From Ceratorhiza oryzae-sativae (taxonomy: Eukaryota; Basidiomycota; Agaricomycetes; Cantharellales; Ceratobasidiaceae), in assembly GCA_030998015.1 (NCBI GenBank), contig JARWMV010000239.1, positions 434,001-498,000 on the forward strand: a stretch of DNA of 64,000 nucleotides, in the 5' to 3' direction. The notes under the pieces were generated by a model. It made no database searches. It was given only the letters and a program-made list of their open reading frames with translations, and had not been told where the DNA came from. This document shows, piece after piece, positions 12,271 through 22,847 of the stretch (position 1 is the stretch's first letter; the number at the start of each line of letters is the position of its first letter). The translations under genes were made by a program, and so were the position numbers.

Positions 12271-15200
12271 ACCGTTTTCATTGTTCCTTGTCGATGTGAG
12301 CGTACTCTGTAGTATCTCTTGAATTATAGTTGGACCATGTACTTTGTAGGAATTAACATGTTCATTTCATCGTGGCGGTTTAGGTACTTAAAAGGAAATC
12401 CGTGTAGCTTTCCACTATCTTCTACAACATTTGGGCACATGCGTGGCTTTTTATGACTTCTCGTGAAACTCAATCCGGACCCAAGTAGATTGTTTTCATA
12501 CCCAGCAAACCCTCTCTGGGTGCCCCCGATTATGAACTATTTTGAGGATTTCGGTACGGTTTGAATAGAGTACTACCATTCAGTCGGGCGAAATCTTGAA
12601 TAATCGAGCGCGCCCTCTCACGTGCCGGCTAAAAAACACTCAAGCCATATGTCAAATGTGTTGCTATGCTCACCGATTTGACAAGTGATTTGACAAAGCC
12701 AACGCCGCAATGGGAGAACGCTGCTATGTCAAAGCGAAGACGAGACCAATTCTTTAGTGTGTCCATTTACGTTTAGTCTATAAATAGACCGATCATGCTC
12801 AAAAACAATGTCTGCGATGACTATCTTCGATGCAACGTTGCTGGTAGTCTCGCTTCGGGAAGCAAGGCATCGGCATGGGCTATTTCTGTTAGATCGAGTG
12901 TTGGACACTAGTGACATGAAGCCATGTCAATCCAAGTCAAACATGGTATGCAGGTTCTCGCATATCTTTGGCATCACTTTACTCCAGCCCACTCGCCCCC
13001 CAACTTTACCCTGGTGATACTGTACCCCGACCGGCCAGCCTACTGTAGCCTTGTTCGATATTTATGCTATTGGTGCCACATCCCTTACCAGCGTTTTGGC
13101 ACGGCCCGCGGCCACTTCGCTGCGTTTAAGTCGGACCCACTTATTATGTACTCCATAATTACTGGCCGCGCATTCAGCCGGCGTACAATCGGGAACCAGG
13201 AGAAGTTGGCAGATTCGAGCGGCGTCCGTTGCATATGAGCTAGCGCGGACATTGCAATCTATCCTACTCGAGGTGTGGCTGAACTGTCCGAATAGCGTAA
13301 GGTGCTCGCTGCGGATGAGGATGAGGATGAGGATGAGGCTGTCTGTTTTGGAAGTCCAGCGATTCGATGGTCGAACGAACAACTTACTAACAGGGTGACT
13401 AAACCAAAACACTGGTGCCCAACGAGAATACTTCATCCCGGGCGTTGGGTAAATGGTTTAATGCACTTTATTTTATTGACATTCGTGGCGAGCATACAAG
13501 AGCAGAACGCGTCGAGGCATGATATATTTTAGTACAAACAAACGAGTACAAGGGCTTGATGGTGTAGTGGTCCAGGCTGTAACTCCCGAGCGGAGAAGAT
13601 GGGATCAAATATGCTGCACCTGATAGTACCTTGGTTCGAGGCCTCCGGCGGCTGCATCTTTACCTTTTGTGTAACCGGCTGATTTGACCAACGAGCAGAT
13701 CGAACCTGTATTGAACGTATTGTGAACTCGTTTCTTGCATGAATGTAGTATTTTGAACAACTTTGAGGGCTTTCGGCACGACGGAGTCGGGTTCAAGCAT
13801 GGGTTGTTTGACACGGTGGCTGTCCAGCAGGCGAAGCGATTATATCAACCTTGAGCAACATCGACATCCGGGACAAGAGAATTATTATGCTCCTACGATG
13901 GGTCGAGATCGGTTCGGGGTAGGTATTAAATCAGCGGCTAGCATAATCGGTAGGGACTTCATGTGTTCTCGACCCGTGAACATATACCCTCCAGTCCTAG
14001 TAGTGACCGCATGTAATAGGTAGTATGAACTCATGACAGCTCTCGTTGTAAGTCAAGATCGCACAGTATACCGCCGATATGGAAGCAAATGGCTACTCAA
14101 CCACTCCAGCCGCTTCTCGATTAGGATATATTACCTTAGTCACTTGCCTCACAAACAGCGGGTATAGTTCAAATCTGCGAACATCCCATGACTTCTGATC
14201 GTCCATTGTACGTACGGGAGGTATTGAGTTTAGCGGTTACGCATCAACCCAATGCTCATGTGCCTTGAACAGGTGAATAAATTAGTCCAATATTCCATCA
14301 GTAATACCTGGAACTACTCGCTCCCGAGTCCAGCATGCCACATTGCATAGGTTCTTATTTTGTTTCGTATACACATACTAGCCAACAACTTGAGCACGCT
14401 CTCTGCCTTGGATGGCTACATTCGTCCTTGACAACGCTCAGTTCTACGCGAGTGCTACCTAGAAATCCAGTAGTCTGCCCGAAATCCAAAGCTGATTCTA
14501 TCTATGCGCGTCTAGATAAGCTGCATTGAGCTCACGATTACAGCAAGCGAGTGGCAACGGGGTCAAACTTTCCATGGTCGGCATCTACAAAGGCCACTTT
14601 TTGTCGGCTCTGGAGTGGAGAACCGGGCCCGACTGACCAGGCCGGTTGGATTGTCGGTAACAAGCCCGGGCTCGTGATCGATATTTACACACTGGCAACC
14701 CTTGATGGCGACACGGTTCATCAGTTGGCTGTGCGATCCGGCTAAATAAATCGAGGCGACTGTACAAATCGTTTACTATTTGTATACTCATTGAGAGGAG
14801 TGTGTGCAACTATATAACAAGACTCTTGCACTGCCCTGACTCGCCCAAACCAGGACGAGATGAAAATGAGCGAATTTTAGCGCTCGTGAAATGGACAACG
14901 GGATGAGCAACCCCGGGATCGGCCGCTCAATCGGTGATTGACTCGAGATTGTTCCAAGACTTTCGTGAAAGCGCTCAGTGTGCTGTGCATAGACGCTCGA
15001 GAGGTGTTTCTTCGACGCTTGGGAAAGTGTAGGCATTTCATCAGAGTTTATGCTTTTGGTTAGAAACAAAGAACTCGGCTAGACGGTTGTTTCGTAAGGG
15101 AACAATGAAACGAGGAAAGTATCGCCACGTAACATGCATTGTGCAGTGGGCTGTGTGGATGAGTCGAAGTTGAGAAGTCGATGGGCACTCTGGGGGATGT

Positions 15201-15656
15201 GGCGTAGATTTGGTCGGCGCTGATTGGGTAGCAGGATATTGACGATATATGCACTGATATTTATCCGGCGTCCGGGGTGAGCAGGGCGGCCAACGCCTAA
15301 ATGCACGAGACGCATGCCCTGTAGCGAAGCGCAGTGAAAATTTCAGCCAGGGCGAGGAAATCGTGCAACGATCGCGGGGCGAAACGGGAAAATTGTGGTG
15401 CGGCCTGAGATAAGATAAGATTAGATGGACTGACTCGAGCCCAAAACCGAGAACTTTGGGTTGACCTCCACATGCTGGATATAAAGCTGCTCGCTTTTTG
15501 CGCAAACAGCAATTCCCCCGCGACGGCTGCTCTCTCGCAAAATCGCGCAGCACAACCACCGCACTTCTCGCCTTCGCCCACGCCGCCAGCCTTGCGGTGC
15601 TCCCCCTTCTATATATCCCTGTCTGCGCTGGTCGTCGTCCCCTACCGCCCTCTGCA
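12271..15656. other. Gene-poor region with microsatellite and tRNA-like stretch
   Basis: About 3.4 kb with no gene I can support. It contains a GGATGA tandem repeat at 13313-13338. At 13553-13640 there is a tRNA-like stretch: a good A-box TGGTGTAGTGG and, further on, GGTTCGAGGCC. I could not fold it into a cloverleaf. Short ORFs at 13763, 14335, 14551 and 14788 (minus) lack any family motif. The last 200 bp are pyrimidine-rich and probably promoter/5' UTR of the downstream gene. Confidence 0.45.
13313..13338 (+). repeat. GGATGA hexanucleotide microsatellite
   Basis: Four full copies of GGATGA plus two bases, in intergenic DNA. Confidence 0.9.
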
Positions 15657-17647
15657 ATGATATCGCAAAAGCTTGTTTCTGGTCTGCGTACCAAGGTCCC
15701 CACCTTGGCCCCTGTCCCCGCTGCTCGTTTCGCGGTCAGTCGTTGCCCTCGTCCTTGCTCGCATCCGCTAACCAACGTACGTATATACAGAGCGTCCATG
15801 GCGTTCGAAGGCCCCGACTGCCTGAAGAAGATGCCGGAGACCCGGGTGCGAACGTGTGTTAAATCTATTCTCGTCCACCGCCTCGCGCTAATTTCGCCAC
15901 TGTGCAGGACTTTATTTTGTCTGTGCTCCAGTCTATGCCCTCTCAGCGCGATGCCAAGGCCTATCTCAAGTCGTTCGGCCCCCGTCCTACACGACCGCAG
16001 CCGACGCTCCCTTCGCAACCCCTTGATCTCACCCTTCCCCCGCTGCCGGTCCCCATCTCCAGCACTGCCGCACCCGTGCCGGCGCTCAGCCCGATAGCCT
16101 CGCCGCTCATCGCATCTATCCTCAACCCAGTTCAGCGCCATACTGCCCTCGTCAAGTTTCAGGGCCCGTTTACGGACCGCCAGCTGGAGAGCATCGTACG
16201 CGGAATGATCTACCTAGAGAAGTTGGGGTTGATGAGCGTCATTGTGGTCGAGCTCGATGACTGGGTGCGAGGCGAGTCGGATGAGCGGGGCGCGCCGCAC
16301 AAGAAACTAGGCGGATTGTCGAGGCTCTGGAGGCTCAAGGGCGCGCGCTCGGCCTATCACCGACGCCGTGGTCCGGTTGGGGCCCCACCCAGAGGACGAG
16401 GGCGGCCAAGGGTCAGACGTGATCGAGACGCATACACTTCCCAGCGACCTCGTCCATCTCCGTGCTGCCCTGAGGTCGGGCGAGATCCCAGTGCTGTCTC
16501 CTCTTGCTCGGGACTCGTTCTTGCGCATGGTCCGCGTCGAGGCAAACGACGTGATTGCTGGCCTCGCACGTGGAATGACCGAGGCTGCTCAACTCGACGC
16601 CGAGTCTCAGTCAAAACAGGCGATCGGCTTTGATGGTGATGACCTCGACTTGACGCCGATGCGGTTGATGATCATCAACCGCGAGGGTGGCATCCCGTCC
16701 TACGCCCGAGAAGGCCTCCCTCATCTCCTGGTCAACATCCAGTCCGAGTACGAGTACATTCGCGAGACGTACCGCCCCGAGTGGTCTAATCTTGCCCCGA
16801 GCGCGTTGTCCAACCTGCGCTTGGCGCGGTCGTGTTTGGCCCATATGCCCCCCAGCTCGAGCGCGTTGGTGGTGTCCCATCGCTCTCCACGCAGTCTCAT
16901 CGCCAACCTGCTTACGAACCGGCCCGCCCAGAGCTCTAGTCTGCCCCCACAAGCATTGTTGACTGGCAGTCGACGCCTAACCCGGGATACTCCGACGCTC
17001 ATTCGGCACGGTTTGGGCATGCGTGTATTGCGCAGCGTTGGAGATATTGATCGAGACAAGCTTACGTATCTCATGGAGCAATCCTTTGGTAAAAAGCTCG
17101 ACCAAGAGGCTTTCTACGCCCGACTGGAAAAACGACTCGATTTCGTGATCGTCGCGGGGGACTATGCCGGCGCCGCGGTCGTCACCAACGAAGGACCCGA
17201 GGGACCGGGAGCCATCTCGTATCTGGACAAGTTTGCCGTACTCCCCGCACACCAAGGAGACGGCACCGTCGACTTTTTGTTCGTCGCGCTGCATGACGAA
17301 TCATTCGGTCTCGGCTCTCTCGGCGCCGCGAACCCGAACGAGGGCGGTCGACAGGCGAGGGTGAGGGTCGGGATCTCGTCTGGCGCAGTCGCGCGGACAA
17401 TCCAGTCAACAAGTGGTACTATGAGCGGAGCAGCGGTCATTTGCGCCTGGGCAAGTGGGTGCTGTTTTGGTCTGATGCGGAGGAGCGGATGAGGCGGTTG
17501 GAGGCCAAGGCGCGCGAAGAGGCCGAGGCCAAGGGTATGGCGAGGACGCGGGTGGTTGCGCCATCGTACCTTGTTGATGGCGAGGAGGGACGTCTGACCA
17601 AATGGGCGGAAATCGTGACAGCGATCCCGTCGAGTTGGAAGGCATAA
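15657..17647 (+). CDS. Mitochondrial N-acetylglutamate synthase (frame breaks)
   Basis: First step of arginine biosynthesis: acetyl-CoA plus glutamate gives N-acetylglutamate, in the mitochondrial matrix. The N-terminus [17 protein letters not shown] is a plausible transit peptide. It is followed after short introns by [25 protein letters not shown], an inactive amino-acid-kinase-like domain ([33 protein letters not shown]) and a C-terminal acetyltransferase domain ([69 protein letters not shown]). The frame breaks near 16308-16313, at GGG 16339-16341 and at about 17342-17347. Each needs one added base. The junction of the first two exons is also uncertain. The domain order and length fit fungal NAGS (ARG2-type). 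Confidence 0.87.
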
Positions 17648-18159
17648 CTCGAAGCCTAAAATAAACCAGAATGAAAACCGAACAAGTAATTTGAAGATAC
17701 CTTTAGAACAGTTTTGTCACATTTTGCTTTTTTTTTTTTTTGCTCCACTTTGTATCATCTGGATTTTGACATGCATGTATACTATTTGGTTTAATCGTCA
17801 CAGCTGCACAGTTTCGTCCTTTCCCTGTTAATGAATCTCGCGGTTGACGTGGCGCGCCTCGTGTACTTTGAGGATTCTGGCAATCAAAAACATCTCTTGA
17901 TTGTAAGTTCTGACAGCGCCTGGCTCGCTGAAAGTTGAAATTATAACCTGGCTAGGGCTCGCAAAGGAGGGATAAATTATTCACAAAACAGGCTACATTC
18001 ATACTTGATCAAACTAAGCACTTTTTGCATCTCTGAACATTCTTTCCTAGCTCGACATTCATTCTATCCAACCCATTCAAAAAGCTATTGACACCATTGT
18101 GCTACCGAGTCAGGAAGCCTTCTTTAGGACTACTGTGTACCTTGAAATGAGGACGTGGC
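17648..18159. other. Intergenic region with poly-T tract
   Basis: About 500 bp of 3' flank. A 14-base T run lies at 17728-17741. No coding signal seen. Confidence 0.5.
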
Positions 18160-18438
18160 CTACACAATTGGCGGTAGGATACCCACCACTGCATACATAC
18201 CGCCCTTCAAGCTCGGTTTGAATAGTGGTTCGCGCGGCTCCAGATGTGCTTCATAGCCGCCCTCGTGGCGTGTCATCTTCAACGGATCACCTACACCCGG
18301 AAAAACTAGAAGCACAAGGGGCCTCGAACACGCGGTGGAAGACACAGCGAGATCTGTGTATGTGTTCTCCTCGTCGAAACGGCAAGTACCAGAACCGTCG
18401 GGATCCTCAACGATGAACTTGTCCTGGGGCTGATGCAT
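18160..18438 (-). CDS. Possible small hypothetical ORF
   Basis: A 92-codon ORF starting MHQPQDKFIVEDPDG. I do not recognise the protein. It sits just downstream of the DUF1349 gene on the same strand and could be a separate small gene, a terminal exon, or chance. Its composition is less biased than a GC shadow ORF, but there is no domain, signal peptide or membrane segment to support it. Confidence 0.25.
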   Translation of the reverse strand: MHQPQDKFIVEDPDGSGTCRFDEENTYTDLAVSSTACSRPLVLLVFPGVGDPLKMTRHEGGYEAHLEPREPLFKPSLKGGMYAVVGILPPIV

Positions 18439-18510
18439 GTAGACGAACGTGTTCCATTGGTATTTGTATTGCTTGTTTTAATTCTGGAACAATTGCATTC
18501 AATCTCCTAG

Positions 18511-19136
18511 TTATCCCATTCTATCTCTAGTCCATTGAACTGGACTTCCAACGAATTCTCCCGAATCGCCTTCGCCGTCGAGCCTGATCGGACGGGCCGC
18601 ATATACTCCGACTCCCAGCAACGCCTTCGGATCCGAGCCATGAAAGACCCAGGTGATCTCGCGTATCAAGCTCTTCTTCTCGCCTTCGACCAAGTAGATG
18701 TACAGCGACGGCCCGCCCTTTTCTCGGGCCGCTTCCATCGTCACGCTCGTCGCTCCAGTCGGACGAGACTCCAATCTGAATAACCTTGAGGAGGAGTGGC
18801 AACCGTACCAACGTTTGGCTTGCCATCGAACACCTCGATTCCGGTTTTCACCCACGAGGCGTACGTGTTCAATGCTTTGTCTCCCGACGACGTTTCGGGG
18901 AGGTAGAACACCAGCCCACCTTGGTCGTAAAGCCTGACCCACTCAGCCGTGACTGTGACTTTGGCACGGCTAAAGGAAGAAAGGGGTTGGTATACTACGT
19001 AGGACGGCGCATTGGTCGAGTTTGACGAGGGCGGTTTGCGCCAGAGATCTGTACCTGGTGCTGGCTTGATCGTGATGCCAGAAGTGAGCGGGACTGGTTG
19101 GGCATTGGGATATTAATAGGGGTCAGAGTCGCCATT
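18511..19136 (-). CDS. DUF1349 (concanavalin-like fold) protein, two frame breaks
   Basis: Small single-domain protein of the DUF1349 family, which has a beta-sandwich lectin-like fold; the biochemical role is unknown. The best start is the ATG at 19136-19134 (MATLTPINIP). It is followed by a DLWRKPPSS segment and then the family core: YDQGGLVFYLPE, WVKTGIEVFDGKP, GYSDWSLV, a strand with TSVTMEAAREKG, and GVGVYAARPI. The order and spacing fit the family and the length is typical (about 208 residues). The frame breaks at the G-run 19108-19110, right after the start, and at GG 18761-18762. One added base at each restores one continuous protein. No signal peptide is visible, so a cytosolic location is likely. 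Confidence 0.72.
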
Positions 19137-19225
19137 GAAATCGACTATGGCGTTCAACGAGTCAGAAGAGTCGCATAGGAGAAACGACTGGGAGAATAAT
19201 ATTTACCTCGCACAGTGCAAGATGA

Positions 19226-19813
19226 TCAATCTAGTTGCGACTCACTATCCGTCGATGATGCTGTCTTTATACTCGGTACGCATTTGCGAAGCAGATCACG
19301 AAATTCACCGGTATATGAATCGAGCAATGTCCACGCAAACGACACGCCCTTGGATATCGTGGAACGTGGGTGGGATATTGCGAACATGACCATGACAGAC
19401 TGTAATCGGGTTGTCAGCTGACGGGGTGGAGGATACATGTGGGAATTGACTTGGCGGACGGAAACTGTTTACTGAGAGCTTACGGTTGTATCATTGAAAG
19501 ATATGGTAATGTGTAAACGCCCAGAGGTGGGCGCACATGTGATTGCTTCATATGGCGAGATCGACACCTCATTCCGATGACGGACGGGTACGGTTAGCCT
19601 CGGTCTTGTTGTCGAGAGCGAATTAAGTATGAAAAAATCAGACACATGAGTACATGCGACACGAGTGATCCACAGTTTCAAACCGATCATCACGACTTTA
19701 CCCCAGTGAGACATCAGATGCATACACCCACACAGAAACGCCCCAGAAACAAGAAGCTCCTGAGCCAAACAAAGATCCGTGGAAAGTGGGGCTATTTCAG
19801 GGCGTAGAAGCAT
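19226..19813 (-). CDS. Hypothetical protein, two exons
   Basis: I do not recognise this protein. The first exon (19813 to about 19485) ends HITISFNDTT just before a GTAAGC donor. An acceptor near 19395 leads into SVMVMFAISHPRSTISKG and then SFAWTLLDS, ending QLD at TGA 19226-19228. The joined C-terminus reads like a folded domain. The first half, near VACTHVSDFFIL, is less convincing and may contain a further intron. It lies 90 bp upstream of the DUF1349 gene on the same strand. Confidence 0.4.
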
Positions 19814-19950
19814 CAGGCGGCTGATGTTAGGCCTACGACGACAGGCTACAGTCTTGTAAGTCTCAACCTGGTCTCTATTAAATGAATTTTAGGTTAAAGC
19901 ACCTGGATGGATGCTAGACTGGAGCAAGAGATATCCAATATTAAACTAGA

Positions 19951-22577
19951 ATGGCCGCACTTGACGCTGTGGTCAATTCGGAACCCATCCTCACCCGTGC
20001 GTGCACTTCGTACCTACTAAACAAGCCCCTCGCACTCTTCTAATTCATTCAAAACAAATGTAGGAATATTAACCGAACTCTTTAAATCCGACGACCCAAC
20101 ATTGCATACGCTCCGCTACTCGCTTTTGACCGAGTGCGGACGGGCTATTCACAACGCGACCACCAACGTTCTCTTTCGCACCGTCTTACTGCCAGACGAT
20201 GATACGCAGTTCACCCACCCTGAAGACACGCACGATGCCTCTGCAGATGACGAGTACGTAAATCGGATGCTCGGGCAGGCGCGTGCGCTGGTAAGAAATC
20301 ACGCGCGGTACGGCCTCGAGTGCGATCTCTAGTCGTCGTTGATCCACTTAACCCATCTACAACTGGGGCCAAGGTGGAGAACACGTTATTCGAGCTCGAG
20401 GCCCACGAATGCGAGAGTGACGATGGCGAGCGGGACGGAATCAGGCCTATTTCTGGAATCCATCTAGAGGCGTTATTAAAGGCATGTACCAAGCTCGAGA
20501 GTTTGACGTGGATGTCGGCTGTTCCACCGCCAGACTGGATATGCGAGGTGAGTGACCTAAATGAAATTATTGGTTCGCGTTACTAGAAATGTTCATTACA
20601 GACTCTCGCAATCTATGCAGCTAACCTTAGGCACTTCACGTTCTCTCCGTCCAACCTTGCCGCGCTCAGATGGGATGCACCATCCATCTCATTCCTTCCG
20701 CCACTTGCGCACCTCGCACTCTCCAGGCTCTCACAAGCTGGCGCAAGTGCACTCGCGGCGAACCCACCTGAAACACGGTCATTGGCAATCGACTTTCTAT
20801 GGCTGGATGACTTTGTATGCGAACGACTTGCGAGAGCGAGTTTGAAAAGGCTTGTCATGAGTACTAGTGGAACCAAGTTGACGGACAGAGGCATTGGAGC
20901 GTTGCTGGACGGATGCGAGACATTGGAAGAGCTGGAACTTGTTGATGTACAAGGTGAGTCTAATTATTAGCTCCCTTGGCGTGGGCTGTACACCCGAACT
21001 CTATAGGAAGGCTGTCAAAGACGCTCTGGGCAAACGTTGAACTGCCGCCAAGTTTAAATAGTCTGAGAATTGCCATGTCCGAGGGCGGACCCCACCACTC
21101 ATGGACTGCGGACCATCTGTTATCGTTGCCGTCGCTTTCGTCGCTTGCGCAGCTGACGAGGATATCCATTACACGTGTGCCGGGAGTGGGGCTGATCGAC
21201 GACGTTGCGGTGGCCAAGCCTGTCCCGCAAGAGATGGTAGAAGCGTTGGCTGGGTGCCAGGCAGTAGAAGAATTGGAGTGCGATTGGTGGTTGTGGAGTT
21301 TGGACGAGTTGAAAGAGTTGGCCGAGGGGTGTGTGGGTCTACGAGTGAGTTGGGATACCCAAAAGCGTTGTTGTCACTGAAGCTTTGCTCGGTTGAAGAT
21401 GTTGAGGGTTGCTCTCAACGCGCCATTCGCTCGGTTGCTTACTCTGACGAGCTCGTTTGCGCATCTGGTGCATCTGACTAGGTTGTACGTGACGATTCCT
21501 GGCGCCCATGCACCTTCGACACCACCCTCTCCGACTCTAAATACACCTGGTTTATCTCCACTTGCGCTGGGAAATGGGTATTCCATTGGAGGCACTCAGA
21601 GTGTGGGTGGTATGAGCATCGGTCCTCCGAGCATAGGGTCTCCCACAAGCTCTCCACTATCGCTCGCGCGCTCACTCAAGAGCCCTAAACTCGTCATGCC
21701 CGTGCAGCTTCCTACGAACGCGGAAGCAGAGGGACAAAGCCCGGTCACACCTGGGGGTAGCCTGGGGGGAGTACAAAGCTTCGGAGCGGGGAATACGAAT
21801 GATCAAATGGATCTGGTAGGAACCGATCTGATTTTGCCACCTTTGAGGGATGTGCGAAAGTTTGTCAGGAGGTGCCCAAAGCTGGTCCTCTTAGGTGAGC
21901 TTGATTTCGTGTCGTTTTCGAGGGTGACTAATTTTTTTTGGATATAGAGTGGTTTGGAAGAACTTCGAGGGGATCTTGGATTGCACACAGGGAAGAAGCC
22001 AAGTCCGTTGCAAGTGTCAAGGTAGAATATGTCCCGCCAATATTAACGGACGAAGATGGCGTGTGGGGGATAACCCCAGGTACGCGTCAGACTTCTCGGC
22101 TGACGCTTGGCTTGCTTGATTTGCGGTCTTTGCAGGCGTGCGTGCAGGGCATGACATGGTAACCAAAATCGGACTAGTTCCGCGGGAGGATGGGGAATGG
22201 ACAGGGCCTGAGGCAGAAGCGGCGGCGGCAGCAGCACGGGACTACGAAGCGGAGCGAGATGCAGAGATCGAGCGGGAGAAGGAAGCCAGGCGGAGGCGAC
22301 CGAGCATGAGTGCGGCGGGAAAGGAGGGGCGGGCAGGTGGGGCAAAGGAAAGCGGAAAGCCAGGGCCACCCCGGAAACGCGGCGCAACGGTGTCAAGTGG
22401 AGTCGTTCCCGACGTGACGGGCAAGCCCCGCAGACGACAGAGCAGCGCGAGCGAGGGGCTCGGCAAGACCAAGGTGCGTGCGTTGTTGCTGCGCAGGGCC
22501 TGTGCTTATGCGTCTCGCAGTCGCCGGCAGCAGTTGCGCCGACTCTGTGCAAGCGAGGAGCCCGGCGGTCGCCGTGA
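19951..22577 (+). CDS. F-box/leucine-rich-repeat-like protein with long basic C-terminus
   Basis: Probable substrate-binding protein, perhaps of an SCF ubiquitin ligase. Exon 1 is 19951-19996, exon 2 starts at 20064. The N-terminus (EPILTRILTELF, then TECGRAIHNATTNVLFRT) resembles a divergent F-box-like helix bundle. The middle has LRR-type repeats: LEALLKACTKLESLTW, LRHFTFSPSNLAALRW, ASLKRLVMS, GALLDGCETLEELELVD and LPPSLNSLRIAM. A Ser/Pro-rich insertion lies near 21500-21780. After EWFGRTSRGSWIAH comes a charged tail with Ala and Arg/Glu runs (about 22200-22480). A last intron starting near 22473 gives a stop at 22575-22577; unspliced, the frame would end at 22593. The frame breaks once, near C 20323. 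Confidence 0.6.
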
Positions 22578-22847
22578 GGGGCGCATGTTCTGAAATGTAC
22601 TTGTAGCGAGCGAAGAGCAATTTGAAATAGTATTACCTAAGGGGATAAGAATAGTGGTGTAGTCAGGGGTTTTCCTCGACGACGTTTGCTTTCAGTCTCG
22701 ACCTTGTCCGCTCTCTCTCACTCACTCTCGGCCGACGACGACGACGCTGCCTGCGTGTTCGCAGCGCACACTCCTTGCTGCAGTGACCAGGTCGGTCTCC
22801 CGGGCGTTTTTTGCGCTGTTGTTGACGCCGTTGCAGCTGCCTTCGTC

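Noticed and set aside
13553..13640. Functional tRNA gene
   Set aside because: A-box is good but the stems do not pair and no proper anticodon loop with T33 can be drawn.
15041..16141. 366-codon minus-strand ORF
   Set aside because: It runs antisense across the start of N-acetylglutamate synthase, has no domain, and results from GC-rich coding composition.
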